A stretch of DNA of 64,000 nucleotides, taken from the NCBI GenBank assembly GCA_910589415.1, contig OU342637.1:41074162-41138161 (forward strand), given 5' to 3'. How positions within the stretch are numbered: the first letter of the stretch is position 1; every line of letters begins with the position of its first letter. Positions 53,868 to 64,000 of this stretch are shown here, one piece after another. The notes beneath the pieces were generated by a model. That model was not told where the DNA came from and ran no database searches. It saw only the letters and a program-made list of their open reading frames with translations. Origin of the DNA: Malachius bipustulatus (Eukaryota > Arthropoda > Insecta > Coleoptera > Melyridae). Position numbers and translations under genes: made by a program.

Positions 53868-56036
53868 CAGGGTGATTCATGAGTGACCTTACATAGACCA
53901 ATGGTGATAAGCGGACTTCAAGGCGGGTCGAAAACCACAAAAGAATTTTTTTTTGTGTGATGGGTTAAGAAGTTACAGGGTGTTTTATGTCTCAGGTACA
54001 AAACTTTGATAGGCGATATTTCTGAAACGGCTGGAGATATTTTGTAGAAATTTACTAGGAATGGTGCATTCCGGAAACTCATCAAAACCGCATTCTGAGT
54101 TAATTAAAAATCCAGGACCGGACTTGAAAATTTTTGCCTCCATGGTCTTTGTTGAAAAAATTTATTTTCTGACCGTGCTACTGAAAAACTGTCATCGAAT
54201 TTGAAAAGATAAGAAAAAACTCTATAGAAATCATTCCTCAATTTGAACGGCACACCCAAACCGTCTCGAAAAAAAAATGTCAAAGTAAAACTTCTCAGTA
54301 AATTATCGTTTTCGAGCAGACATATTTTACTTAATGTTCGTCTGAATTCCTTCAAATTTATTTTTTGACTTGTTTCTGTGGGAAAAATGTTGGACAGAAG
54401 GCCAAGCTTTATTACTGGGAAATCAGGTGTCAACTAAAAAATTTTCAGATTTCACTAATAATCACAAATCATTTCACTAATAACGAAAACCAGACATTAT
54501 GTTTGTGTATAGTTTCTGCAATGGAAATTCAAGAGCAGCTGCGAGAGAATACCATAGAAGATCACAATCGAAGAACACCGGCCCATGTAACGTTTCGCAT
54601 TTGTTTTCCAATTTTCTCGAAACCACGGCATATTTCCCTGAGTTCAAAGGAATGCTGAACCTCAATTGGAAAATCTGAGCCATAAAACATCGTGGAGATG
54701 GTGGCAGTAAATCCAAGTACAAGTACGCGAAGAATTGGGCAAGCACTGAGCATTTCTCAATCAAGAGTATGGCGAACTTTGAAAAAAAGAAGAGCGGATG
54801 CCATCCCTGTCACGTATACAAAGCGTACAGGGCTTCAACCATTCAATAAAGTTCCATTGAATGGACTGCGTAGAATTTTGTGTACTGATCGAAGCTCAGT
54901 TCACGCGGGATGGTGTAACGAATAAAAAAAACTCCCACCTATGGGCATATGAAAATCCGCGCTCTGTTGTTCAGAAGAACTCGCAACAGATTTTCTATAA
55001 ATGTGCAGTGTGGCATTGCAAATGATACCCTAATAGGACCCCATTTTTTGCTGGGCGGCTCACGGGGGAAATTTATTTACTTTTCCTACAAGTCATTTTG
55101 CCCGGCTTGCTTGCAGAGGCGAACGTGAACAGGCGTGCTCTTTCCTTCCAGCAAGATGGGGCACCACCACATTTTTCTCGACAAGTCAGAGAGCATCTCC
55201 ACAATGAGTACCCCAATCGTTGGTTCGGGCGCGGCGGCCCTCATTCCTGACCACCTAGGTCCCCCAACCTCACTGTTTTAGACTATTACCCATGGGGCCA
55301 TATGAAGCAGGAAGTCTAAAAAACGGAAGTAAGTACCAGAGAGGAGCTCAGGACGCGAATACTGGTAGTTGCTGATGAAATTAGAAACAACAGGCAAATA
55401 ATTCAAAAAGCAAACCAAAATTTATGGAAACGCTGCAGGAAATGTATTGAAGTTGGTAAAGGACATTTTGAGAACCGTTTATAACATTAATATTGATAAC
55501 ATTTAATTTACACTGACATTTTCCCCACAGAAACAAGTCAAAAAATAAATTTGAAGGAATTCAGACGAACATTAAGTAAAATATGTCTGCTCGAAAACGA
55601 TAATTTACTGAGAAGTTTTACTTTGACATTTTTTTTTCGAGACGGTTTGGGTGTGCCGTTCAAATTGAGGAATGATTTCTATAGTTTTTTCTTATCTTTT
55701 CAAATTCGATGACATTTTTTCAGTAGCACGGTCAGAAAATAAACTTTTTCAACAAAGACCATGGGGGCAAAAATTTTCAAGTCCGGTCCTGGATTTTTAA
55801 TTAACTCAGAATGCGGTTTTGATGAGTTTCCGGAATGCACCATTCCTAGTAAGTTTCTACAAAATATCTCCAGCCGTTTCAGAAATATCGCCTATCAAAG
55901 TTTTGTACCTGAGACATAAAACACCCTGTAACTTCTTAACCAATCACACAAAAAAAATTTTTTTTGTGGTTTTCGACCCGCCTTGAAGTCCGCTTATCAC
56001 CATTGGTCTATGTAAGGTCACTCATGAATCACCCTG
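53868..56036 (+). mobile_element. 2.17-kb mariner-like element with long inverted repeats, copy 2
   Basis: Near-identical to 33198-35367: same ends (CAGGGTGATTCATGAGTGAC), TA duplications (53866-53867, 56037-56038), same order, only 1 bp different in length, scattered single changes. Both copies keep the same stop in the transposase, so both were probably mobilised in trans. Confidence 0.9.
54480..55480 (+). pseudogene. Transposase remnant, copy 2
   Basis: The same pieces as at 33825-34815 in slightly different frames: NGNSRAAAREYHRR-like start, STRRIGQALSISQSRVWRTLKKRRADAIP (intact over this stretch here), LRRILCTDRSSVH, WCNE followed by TAA, then HLWAYENPRSVVQ, QQDGAPPHFSRQVREHL, EYPNRWFGRGGPHS and DYYPWGHMKQEV. 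The WCNE-TAA stop is shared with copy 1; the A-run that follows is one base longer here, so the downstream frame differs. Confidence 0.75.
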
Positions 56037-56089
56037 TATAAAACATAATAACAATTCTAAAATACTTTTAAAATAAATACTTACAGCCA

Positions 56090-56301
56090 ATATTATAAAG
56101 GCTCATTAGGCTAACGGGCAGATTTCTGTGCTCGTTTTTGAAGCTAATATCGACGTCAAAAGACTTTTATTAACATTTTTGTAATTACTTTCATGTCAAG
56201 AATAGATAAATTTCAAAAATTTCCACATATTAGACTCCATACCTTCTTCAGAAATGGCCACAGATAAATCTGCCCATTAACTTAATGAGCCTTTATAATA
56301 T
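56090..56301. mobile_element. ~210-bp MITE
   Basis: Inverted ends ATATTATAAAGGCTCATTA and complement, continuing into CGGGCAGATTT / AAATCTGCCC with a few changes, about 35 bp in all. Interior has no coding capacity. Target duplication not certain, possibly within ATAT. Confidence 0.65.
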
Positions 56302-56359
56302 CCGCTGCTAATGTTTTTCTATTATTTTTTGTGAATAATAATTTTAAGAATGGTTTTTA

Positions 56360-56900
56360 CAGTTGCAGTCTAAAATGAGTAGGTTATGAGTTGATAAACA
56401 ACTGAAAATCGCAATTTCTCATTTTGAAAGCTGCGTACATCGGCAACGGCTCCAACTATTGGAAAACGGCTTACATGTCCCTATCCTAATTTTTCATGTA
56501 TTATCCTATTGTGTGGATGAAATTTTTATACAGGGTGATTAAAAATCTGGTAATTTTCTGCACCTGTATTAAAATTTAAACCGCATAGTAGAATACCACA
56601 ATGTGGTACCTATCCTACATCTTTTTATGTCATAAAGGTTAAGATATTAATATATTTGGATCTGACTGATATGATATGCTGATGAGTCCATATATAATAA
56701 AGACGAAACGGTACCGTCCATGACTGCAGTCTTCTCCTCGCATGCTGTACGAAAGTTTTCTAATTTGTTCTGTAAAGAATCTTTAGTGGCAAATTTAAAT
56801 TAGAACCTAAATCCCACAAAACTCAGCAATAATTAGATATAGGGACATGTAAGCAGTTTTTTGATATATGGAGTCATTTCATAAAACTTGATTTAATATT
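56360..56900. repeat. Decayed repeat shared with 24391-24700 (opposite orientation)
   Basis: GCGTACATCGGCAACGGCTCC and CATGTCCCTATCCTAATTTTTC (56430-56500), a CAGGGTGATTAAAAATC at 56523, and TAGGGACATGTAAGCAG at about 56840 match the blocks at 24391-24612 inverted. Fragments of one TA-type DNA element family. Confidence 0.55.
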
Positions 56901-57425
56901 GTCTCTTTATTATAAATCAAGTGTTTTACTTTATTATAAGGTATTTACAGAGAAACCTATTGAAAATTGAAAGTTCAAGTACCTAAACCTTCGGCTGCAT
57001 TTAGATAATATTAAAGGATTATTTTATTATTTTCACTACATATTTTTTTTTATCGCTATACTTTTTCTGCAAAAAATTTTTTATTTGAAGAACTAACACA
57101 CTATAACAACAAGGGAACTGGACATAGAACAAAATGTTACTATACTATAGTAATGAAAAGGTCATGTGTATTGAGGATTTAGAACAAACAGGTTGGCTGA
57201 TGGAACAGGATAATTCTTAATATAAACCAGAGAACAGTATAATTCTCTACAAATGGATTTTTTTCAAGGATGTAGAACAAAAATATACAAATAACTTTTT
57301 TATTACTGCATTTAGGTTTGATTTTCTTGCGGATATAGAATGCTATAATTCTAACGATTCCAACGGTGTGCATAAGTCATTTTCACCCAAAAATGGATAT
57401 AGAACATGATAATTCCTGGGTGACG

Positions 57426-58088
57426 AAATATGTAAATTATATATATGTAAATAAATAAGTGAAACTGAAACATACAGCCTCGGGGCATGCAGATTTTCGA
57501 CAGAAGTACAGAATAAATATATGCCACCCCTTAAAATTCAAACATACGTATCATCGGTGGGCAACCAGAAATACATACAGAAATAGCCCGATTCAAATTT
57601 CGAAAACAGCGTATTCGGGACATGAGAAAACTCAGGAAGAAACAAATCAGCATCCAATTCAGATATGTCATCAGTATTTCTAGACATAATACGACTAGAT
57701 AGAGAAAATGCCGGGAAATAGGAAACCATTGATAAGTTATATGCAAGAAAGTGATGAAGCGAATACCTACAATTATTGTCAAGAAGAAAACCTCAGGGAA
57801 ATTCAATAAGAATGAAACTTCAGAATAAAACGGCTCGCTCATGAAAAACTGCCTTATCAAAGTTAGTGAAATTAAGGCAGGTTATCTAAAAGTGATAATA
57901 CTATCCAGGAAGAAACTTCGGCAACTGAAAATCCCATTAAATAGTCAGAAAAACGGAGATTTAAACATTTCAACAAAGCAACTGCGTTAAAAAAACTTCC
58001 ACCAGATATAATGTCAAATTACAAAGCAACTTCCTTAAAAGAAATGATAGGAACACCGGAAAATGTCAGCATCTAGGGATAAACTGTA
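57426..58088. other. Unclassified sequence
   Basis: Plus and minus shadow frames up to 109 codons but no motif recognised; the plus strand near 57640-58070 (GAAACAAATCAGCATCC, AAAAACTTCCACCAGATATAATG) looks like decayed coding sequence, perhaps of a piggyBac-like or unknown element. Not named. Confidence 0.35.
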
Positions 58089-58530
58089 CAGGATGTCCTG
58101 TAAGTAATGGTCCGTGGTGAAATGGGAGATTCTTGGTTTAAAAATATTACGATCTGACACTACTTGCTCTAACAAAATCTTGATAATAAAAAAGATACAG
58201 GGTGGCAAAGTTGAGACTTAAAAATTTGCTTTTCAAAATATCTTGAAAAATTGTAAAGGTACGAACGTGAAAACTTGGGGATAGATGTTTTACGGTATGA
58301 GAAATCATAATTTGATATCCGTGTCGATGTATTTTATAGAGGGCGCCACGTAGGTCATGTTGACGACCTAAATGAACACATAACTTTTTTATCCTTCAGG
58401 CTATCGCGCATTTTATAGTGAAATATTAAAACTACATCATTCTTGAGAAAAAAGATATACTGATTGTCAGTCTCAAAAGTTAGTGGTTTTCGAGATAATT
58501 GACAGTTAATAATTTTCTCTACTAGGTACT
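58089..58530. mobile_element. Left end of a TA-flanked CAGGATGTCC element, truncated
   Basis: TA/CAGGATGTCCTGTAAGTAATG at 58087 opens a block that resembles the inverted-repeat arms of the other long-TIR elements (short CAGGGTGGCAAAG repeat at 58198, GAGGGCGCCACG at 58341). No right end was found; the non-LTR element at 58535 begins where it stops. Confidence 0.55.
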
Positions 58531-58559
58531 GTTTAGAATTTTTTGCTCACTGCAAGGAA

Positions 58560-60560
58560 ATCCCTATGACGCTCTGGGAGCGGTGCATGAGCGGAGATAT
58601 CGATTCACGTTGGCCTTGAATCTCTGTAGGTTGTATACTTCGGGAAACACGCCCTTTGGAATGCTATTCCAAAGTGATGCGGTTCTATACATAAAAGAAG
58701 TCTGAAATAGGGTGGTACGAGGTGTAACGAGCTGAACCTGATAAGCGGGCCACGTCTTTTGAACACTTTTCATTAAAATATCTATAAAACAGACTCAGGT
58801 CAGCTACTCTTCTTCGATGTTCGAGAGTGTCTAAATTTTTTGTCAAATCTGGGTCCCCAATCAAGCGGATGGCTCTTTTCTGAATAGAGTCGAGTAGTCT
58901 CAGAGTATGTTTAGGAGCTGAGCTCCAAATATGTGAGCAGTACTCCAAGGATGGTCGGATTTGAGCCTTGTATAAGAAGAGAAGCTGTTGTGGTGTATAA
59001 AATTTCTTCGTGCGGAAGAGTGTTCCAAGTTTTTGAGAAGCACTCTTCGCCAGACCAGCAACATGATCATGCCAAGACATGTTCGCTCCGAGGCTCACTC
59101 CAAGTAAACGAAGAGATGACGCTGGGGTAAGAGAGTGTCCCGCCATCATCATATCTGGCTCCAAAACGTTGGTCTTTTTGGAGAAGATGGCTGCTTGGGT
59201 TTTTCCAGCATTAAATTGGACTTGGTTTCTATCGCCTCAAGTAAGAATGTCTTGCAAGTCATTGTTAAGTATGGCAACTTCTTGCTCCCTGCGAGTCTGT
59301 GCGTCGATGGCAGATGTTCGCGCATCTAACGTATAAGAAGATATGAGGGTGCTGTCGTCGGCAAAACTGTATATTGGACTTTTTGTTGTTTCAAGCAAGT
59401 CGTTTATAAATATTAGAAAGAGAGTCGGAGATAAAATGGATCCCTGAGGCACACTGTCATTGATGGAAAAGGTCTCAGAAAGAACTCCATCAACTGCAAT
59501 GAACGATCTCCGAGATAATTCGCAAGCAACAAGCAGAATTTCGCGGGGATGCCATAGGCCTGCAGTTTTTCCAACAGTCCATCATGCCAAACACGGTCGA
59601 AAGCTCTAGAAATATCAAGCGCAACCCCTCGAGACTCCCCATGGTGCTCGATTGCGCCGTTCCACAGCTCGGTGACGTAAGTGAGGAGGTCACCAGTTGA
59701 CCTCTGTTTGCGGAATCCGTATTGGCGGTCGCTGATTATATTAGCTCCTTCCAAGTATTTTAAAAGATGTTGGTTAATAGCTTTCTCCATAATCTTGGAT
59801 ATTACTGAAAGCAGTGCCCCTGGTCGATAGTTACTTGGTATAGTCTTTTTGCCTTTCTTGGGAATAGGTTGGATCCGTGCACATTCCCAGCAACAAGGAA
59901 ATGTTCCCTTTTTATACGACAAGTTGAAAAGTCGGCAGAAAACAGATGACAGCTCAGTGGCGCATGTTTTTAGTACGATAACAGGTACGTCATCGGGCCC
60001 AGAAGCTTTGTTTGGGTCCAAGGCTAACATAATGCTCTTTATGACACGCTGTCGGAAAACAATGTCTGACATTTTGGGCTCCACGGAAGGGATTATTGGC
60101 AGAGTTCTTCCATGAAAGTCGACGGAAGAGTATGAAGAAAAGACTCCCGCCAACAAGTTCGCCTTCTCAGTAGCCGTGGATGCGATAGTCCCATCTGTCC
60201 GTGTAAGTGGTGGAATCGTGGATCTGGTGTAGTTCTGGCTGACTGCCTTAGTTACAGACCAAAAAGATTTCGAACCGTTAGGGCAGGAGAGAAGTTTGTT
60301 CCTAATTCTTTGGTTGTGAGTTTCCTTGGTTTGATCTATTATTTCTTTGCATCTGTTTCGAGCAAGGATGAAATTGTGGTGGTTTATGCTGTCGGGGCTC
60401 TCTCGCCATTGGCGAAAAGCCAGTTGTTTGGAGGCGACAGCTTCCTTGCATCTTTTGTTGAACCAAGGTTTGCTGTTTGAGAGCTGTTTTTTTGAAAAGG
60501 GAATGTAGGCTTCCATGCCTGTTAGGATGACTTGGGCAACTTCCCTAGCATAAACAGATG
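58560..60560 (-). pseudogene. CR1/Jockey-like ORF2: reverse transcriptase and C-terminus
   Basis: A 367-codon frame (60516-59413) carries the linker (NSKPWFNKRCKEAVASKQ), LDPNKASGPDDVPVIVLK, IQPIPKKGKKTIPSNYRP, DRQYGFRKQRSTGDLL and LDISRAFDRVWHDGLL (first catalytic Asp). After a shift near 59508 come SVPQGSILSPTLF and, at 59375-59350, YSFADDSTLI: the YADD box is FADD here. Then LRLLGVSLGANMSWHDHV, QIRPSLEYCSHIW, IQKRAIRLIGD and LWNSIPKGVFP at the end. Frameshifted at least three times. Confidence 0.88.
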
Positions 60561-60723
60561 GATCATTAGAGCCGAAACAAATACTCCTCCATGGAAAATC
60601 TCGATAATATTCCCTGAGTTCATCCCATTTAGCAGATCTATAGTGCCAGACTACACGAGGTTTACTTGCTTCTTTAACACTAGTAATTGGTAGGACACAA
60701 GATGTTGAGACTAGTTTATGGTC

Positions 60724-61492
60724 TTAGGAACCTAGTGGGGCTTTCACCGTAATAGTATACATTTGAGGGTTCGTGGTCAAAAACAGATCCAACAGGCTAG
60801 CGAATTCTCCCTCGCGATCGGGAATGCGTGTTGGTTCATCAACGAGCTGGGTAAAACCACAGCTGATCGCAAACGATTCCGCTTCACGGCCTTCTTCATC
60901 AGTGAAGTTTGAATAATTAAGCCAGTTGATGTTATGTACACTAAAATCACCCAAGATGGATATCTCAGCTTTGGGGTAGTTTATCTGTATGAATTCAACA
61001 GTCTTTGTCAGGGACAAAAAAAGTGTCCTATACTGTGTATCGCTGGGTGGTCGGTATAAACAACAGATAAATCTCGTTGTTTGTCGGTCTGTTATCCCAA
61101 GCCACATGACGTCGAAGTCATGGGGCTCAAAGACTTCCTCACGCCTGGCAGGAGAGGTCACTTCTGACAAAAATGCCAATTCCAAAATTACGTCTAAATC
61201 GGGAATGAAAGTCATATCCTGGATAAAGATAATGAACTGTGCTTGATGACGCTTGGACTTTTGTTTCGCACAGTGCTAGAATGTGAGGTTTATTTGTCTG
61301 AAGATGTTGATGTACTGAATTGATATTCGTATTTAAACCTCTAATATTACAAAAGTCGACTATAAATTTTTCCATTCTGGAGGTGTTATTATTCTTTCTC
61401 TTGCATGAATGTGCCCCTGGATTAGCCCCCGCCAGGAGATCCGAATGGGGGGTCGTTTTAACTCCGGAAAATTTTAACCCCGGGAACGCCAT
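60724..61492 (-). pseudogene. CR1/Jockey-like ORF2: AP endonuclease domain
   Basis: Frame 1 (61492-61139) reads FCNIRGLNTNINSVHQHL and ILALCETKV (catalytic Glu of CETK), YLYPGYDFHSRFRRNFG. Frame 2 (61215-60724) gives WLGITDRQTTRFICCLYRPP, ISILGDFSVHNINWL (GDF motif), LVDEPTRIPDREG and LDLFLTTNPQMY, then a TAA in place of the Ser expected in the (S)SDH motif: the sequence reads GS-stop-DHKLVS. A one-base shift separates the frames near 61160. Confidence 0.85.
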
Positions 61493-61500
61493 CCATGCAT

Positions 61501-62639
61501 ATTAATTGTTTCTTACCCCAAGGACCGGAATGTCAGGCACAGCAACGAAACGTCAGCTCTTTAAAGCAACTTCACGCCGCCTAAGCCAGAAAGATGGTAT
61601 CGCAACGGGCGAGGCTGTGTGGGTTATTTATTACATGAAGGTTATAATTACATGAAAACTTCTACAACTGCGAAAAAAATGCTTGGCACTATTAAACTGA
61701 ACCGAGAAATAAATAAAGACTTTTAGTGTTTTCAGGATTTCAGTTTATGGTTATTTCAAATAAATTTGCTTGTTCTACACTTCTACAGATTGAGAAAGGA
61801 TTAGGGACCGTACTAGATTTTTTCGAGCTAAACATATGTTTTAATAAGAGAAACAACTCAAAGAAAAAATGGTAATTTTAATGACAATCAAACATTGTAC
61901 AAGAAAAAAATATTGTAACGAAAAAACCACTGATTCTGAATTCATGTTTGTTTACATTCTCTGGTAATTACTAGTCAGCAGCTGTTCGCGAAAATTCTAG
62001 ATGACATGGCAGGAGTGTGATATTTAGAGTCCTTAAAGAGGTTGCATTTATAATTAGAAATAGTAGGGATTTCAAAGACTTATCCCACTGTGAATATTTT
62101 GTTCAATAGATTCGTCAAACCGAGGATCGAATACTGTGCTATCATTTGGAAACCTATCTACCAGAAGCCAATGATTTAGTTTCATTAGCATGAACCATGT
62201 CTAAATAAGTAGACTTCAATTCAAAATATTTATTGTTTAAACTGTTGCCAAACCTCCGCGAAGACTCATCTAGGAGAGTATTTTTAATGATAATCTGAAA
62301 TTCTGAAATAATAAAATCAGAATTATAAATTGTTTGCCTGAAAACTTGGATAAATCTAAGAACGAAAACTTCATAAAAACCCAAAATAGACATCAGCTTG
62401 TAGGTGCAGGTGCAACGAAGATCAACTTAGGTAATTTTCCAACTTAGGAAATTATTAAAAGGAAAGCACGCAACTTACGTTTGGGAAGTAATTTCGGTTG
62501 TAAGCCGAAGATGCGTAACTTCTTGGATGGCTCTGTGGTGGGAGATGCATGTGTTAACGATTATTCATTTTGGCCAAACGGTGTTTTATTTAAAAGGTTC
62601 AATTTTTCCCTCAGAAGAAATTTTTTAGACAAGGAGGCA
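61501..62639. repeat. Unclassified, including a diverged copy of the 18982 palindromic element arm
   Basis: 61620-61850 (CATGAAAACTTCTACAACTG, GGCACTATTAAACTGAACCGAG, TTTCAAATAAATTTGCTTG, TTTTTTCGAGCTAAA) follows the order of 19315-19570 with many changes. The rest, up to 62639, has no recognised feature. Confidence 0.5.
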
Positions 62640-63110
62640 AAGCCTCAGCCTTGAGGAAGAAGTCCCGACTCCATAGTATGGCCTACGATCCTGTGACTGG
62701 ATTGAATGGCTCGGATGATAGTGGTTCACATGGACTACTCAGGATACTACATGCGAATGTTCAGTCTATCTTCAGTAAGACTCTAGATTTTGAGGTACTT
62801 CTCAGGAAGAATGACTTTGACTGTCTTTGTGCTAACGAAATATGGCTAACAACAGATGAACTTTCAGTTATTAATATTGGTGAGTATAGGGCCTCTGCCA
62901 GTTTTTGCAGATGTCTAAAGACTCATGGGAAGGGGTATGTATATTTTTAAAGAACGATATACAATATGTTGATTTGAATTTAAATAGATTCTTAGAGGAA
63001 CAGAACTGTGAGATTGTGGGGGTACTGCTTGTTAGAATAGAACTAGTCTTGATTACGGTGTACAGTGTACAGATCTCCAAAGGGGGACTTCAGTGCATTC
63101 ATTGAACTCT
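62640..63110 (+). pseudogene. Non-LTR endonuclease fragment
   Basis: A 99-codon frame from 62651 gives LLRILHANVQSIFSKTLDFE, NDFDCLCANEIWLTTDELSV (first part of an AP endonuclease; the usual CETW/SEHW Glu appears as ANEIW), and continues after a shift as FLKNDIQYVDLNLNRFLEEQN and ELVLITVYSV. Ends without GDFN motif. Same lineage as 9085 and 14790. Confidence 0.7.
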
Positions 63111-63220
63111 GCTGCCCTTGATACCATAAACTTATTGAATAATTTTGTTGATGCGTTGCACCGATTCAGAATATGGGATAATCAAATTAATTACTAAGTA
63201 CTTCGAGTAAAAGCCTCTAT

Positions 63221-63481
63221 TGTAAATATAATTGTTTATTTACTACAATGGAGGCAACGCGGTTGGTAGGGTGAAGTTACGGTTTTGATTTCTTGTTTGA
63301 TGCGACTGTTGTCGCTAAGTGAATCTTTTTCTCGAGACTTGCTCGGCTGAAGTATTTAATGTTGCTCTGTTGAGCTCAAGTTACTGAATGTTTAATATCT
63401 TCTGCCTTTACTGTTGGATTGGTCACTAATAGAATAAGACAGGCTGTGTTGCCACATCTGACTCATGTCACCAACCCAACA
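63221..63481 (-). repeat. Probable 3' LTR of a second BEL/Pao element
   Basis: On the minus strand it starts TGTTGGGTTGGTGACATGAG at 63481 and contains AATAAA at 63240-63235, ending near TTTACA at 63221. It lies downstream of the pol end at 63783. Boundaries are inferred from TG..CA ends and polyadenylation signal only; no second LTR is in the window. Confidence 0.4.
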
Positions 63482-63782
63482 GCAGGACGCTGGGGTGCCA
63501 AAGCACCACGCCATTGCCGTAAATCCACCATAACCGGCCCGGTTGACGTGTGATCCCAAAGGGAACATGTCAAAATACACAATACAAAAAAAAAACAATG
63601 CTTACTTTAACAAAAAAAAAATACTAATCATACAATCAAAAAAAATAAAAAATAAAAAAGAATGGACAGACTGAAAGAAAACAAAGAAAATGATTAACCT
63701 AACTTACACTACACATAAACAAACAAAAATGAATACAATTATTAAGGCTACGCAAAAAAAAAAAAAAAAAAAAAACTGATTG
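63482..63782 (-). other. 3' untranslated region of the BEL/Pao element
   Basis: Between pol stop (63783) and the LTR. It includes A-rich runs on the plus strand (pyrimidine-rich on the sense strand) at 63586-63780 and a GGGCCGGTTATGG-type purine-richer stretch near 63530-63545. No frame. Confidence 0.4.
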
Positions 63783-64000
63783 TCAATTTTCACTACGTGA
63801 GTCAATTGGTAATTTTGATAGGTTGGCAACACTGCGCACTAATTCTGCACCTCTGGTTTTTAATGTCACTACCCTCACCACTCCTGCTGGGTCTGGATGG
63901 ACCTTAATTACACGGCCTAAGGGCCACACCAACGGCGCAGTATTGCCGTCTCGCACACACACTACGTCGCCTATGGTCAAACTTCCCCCTGGATTCACCC
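63783..64000 (-). CDS. BEL/Pao pol C-terminus (DUF5641), partial
   Basis: Enters the window from the right. LTIGDVVCVRDGNTAPLVWPLGRVIKVHPDPAGVVRVVTLKTR, then AELVRSVANLSKLP and a stop at 63783, is the DUF5641 domain at the C-terminal end of BEL/Pao integrases. The GDVV.VRD...P..WPLGR(V)I..HP..DG(V)VRVV pattern is unmistakable. The element is different from the one at 1-3607, since that copy is 5' end only and 60 kb away. No defect in the visible part. Confidence 0.85.
   Translation of the reverse strand, partial: VNPGGSLTIGDVVCVRDGNTAPLVWPLGRVIKVHPDPAGVVRVVTLKTRGAELVRSVANLSKLPIDSRSEN

Larger units (their letters stand above)
53393..57425. mobile_element. Second CGTCACC-end element with subterminal repeats, interrupted by a nested transposon
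   Basis: Ends CGTCACCCCAGAGTTATC...GATAATTCCTGGGTGACG, inverted over about 30 bp. Both flanks show AAAT next to the end (and a longer TATGTAAAT similarity), consistent with a 4-bp duplication. The motif GGA(T/C)ATAGAACA(AAAT) recurs at about 53598, 53649, 53670, 57119, 57176, 57259, 57329 and 57394. Same plan as 11754-12557: CGTC(A/G)CC ends, subterminal iterated motif, 4-bp duplication, no transposase. The 2.17-kb transposon at 53868-56036 and a MITE at 56090-56301 are inside it. Confidence 0.68.
58535..61500 (-). mobile_element. CR1/Jockey-like non-LTR element, decayed
   Basis: Reading leftwards: AP endonuclease (61490-60700), linker, reverse transcriptase (60516-58990) and C-terminus (to 58564). 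Frame changes at about 61160, 59508, 59235 and near 58740, and a nonsense codon at 60724, show it is dead. No RNase H. Ends in a stop after CTAPRAS at 58564 and an AT-rich tail. Its lineage is different from the RNase H-bearing copies. Confidence 0.88.

Noticed and set aside
57459..57860. Overlapping plus and minus frames of 74-109 codons
   Set aside because: No motif, AT-rich composition and mutual overlap; cannot be supported as a gene.
63392..63598. 68-codon minus-strand frame
   Set aside because: It spans the boundary of the presumed BEL/Pao LTR and has no domain.

Overview
This is a stretch of eukaryotic, very probably insect, genomic DNA. It is AT-rich, lacks bacterial gene organisation, has spliced exons with GT/AG borders, and is crowded with insect-type transposable elements: BEL/Pao and Gypsy LTR elements, several non-LTR lineages, mariner-like, PIF/Harbinger-like and piggyBac-like DNA elements. 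The order cannot be fixed from the sequence alone; TAGGTACCTA-rich repeats fit several insect orders.

One host gene is recognisable and runs on the minus strand across most of the window: an orthologue of the giant HECT E3 ligase HERC1. Eight coding exons can be joined with matching splice phases, from upstream to downstream: 51189-52545, 29985-30219, 29788-29913, 26363-26543, 26100-26297, 25265-26044, 17402-17684 and 6384-6675. They encode the region before the SPRY domain, the SPRY domain, the linker, and the UBA domain with its downstream flank. The RLD1 exons must lie beyond 64000 and the WD40, RLD2 and HECT exons to the left of position 1. Almost everything else is intron filled with transposons.

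Layout: 1-3607 holds the 5' half of a BEL/Pao element (LTR, PBS, gag, start of pol). 5.6-17 kb has a MITE, HERC1 exon H, a degenerate RNase H-bearing non-LTR element broken by other insertions, a foldback element with 4-bp target duplications, a Harbinger-like MITE, and fragments of two other non-LTR lineages. 17-26.6 kb has four HERC1 exons, a 1.4-kb palindromic TA-flanked element, a solo Gypsy-type LTR inside a non-LTR 5' region, and an ORF1 fragment amplified as ~248-bp tandem repeats. 26.7-29.7 kb is a tandem-rich block I cannot classify, followed by two HERC1 exons.

The large intron at 30.2-51.2 kb is a nest of insertions: a repeat split by two adjacent TA insertions, a 2.17-kb transposon with long terminal inverted repeats, a nearly intact RT/RNase H element inserted with a 14-bp target duplication into another non-LTR element, a 1.17-kb Harbinger-like element, another RT/RNase H copy carrying two large hairpins, and a 4-kb mariner-like element that itself carries a tRNA-derived SINE and two TTAA-flanked MITEs. 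To the right of the first HERC1 exon lie a second CGTCACC element (with a second 2.17-kb transposon nested in it), a decayed minus-strand non-LTR element with EN and RT, another EN fragment, and the 3' end of a second BEL/Pao element running off the window.

The DNA-level candidates most likely to be new are the CGTCACC/4-bp-TSD family with repeated subterminal motifs (11754-12557 and 53393-57425), the family of TA-flanked elements with very long inverted repeats, and the foldback element built from ACAAAATAGCGC-like motifs. No cellular system beyond HERC1 was found. Family similarities are from memory; no database search was run.
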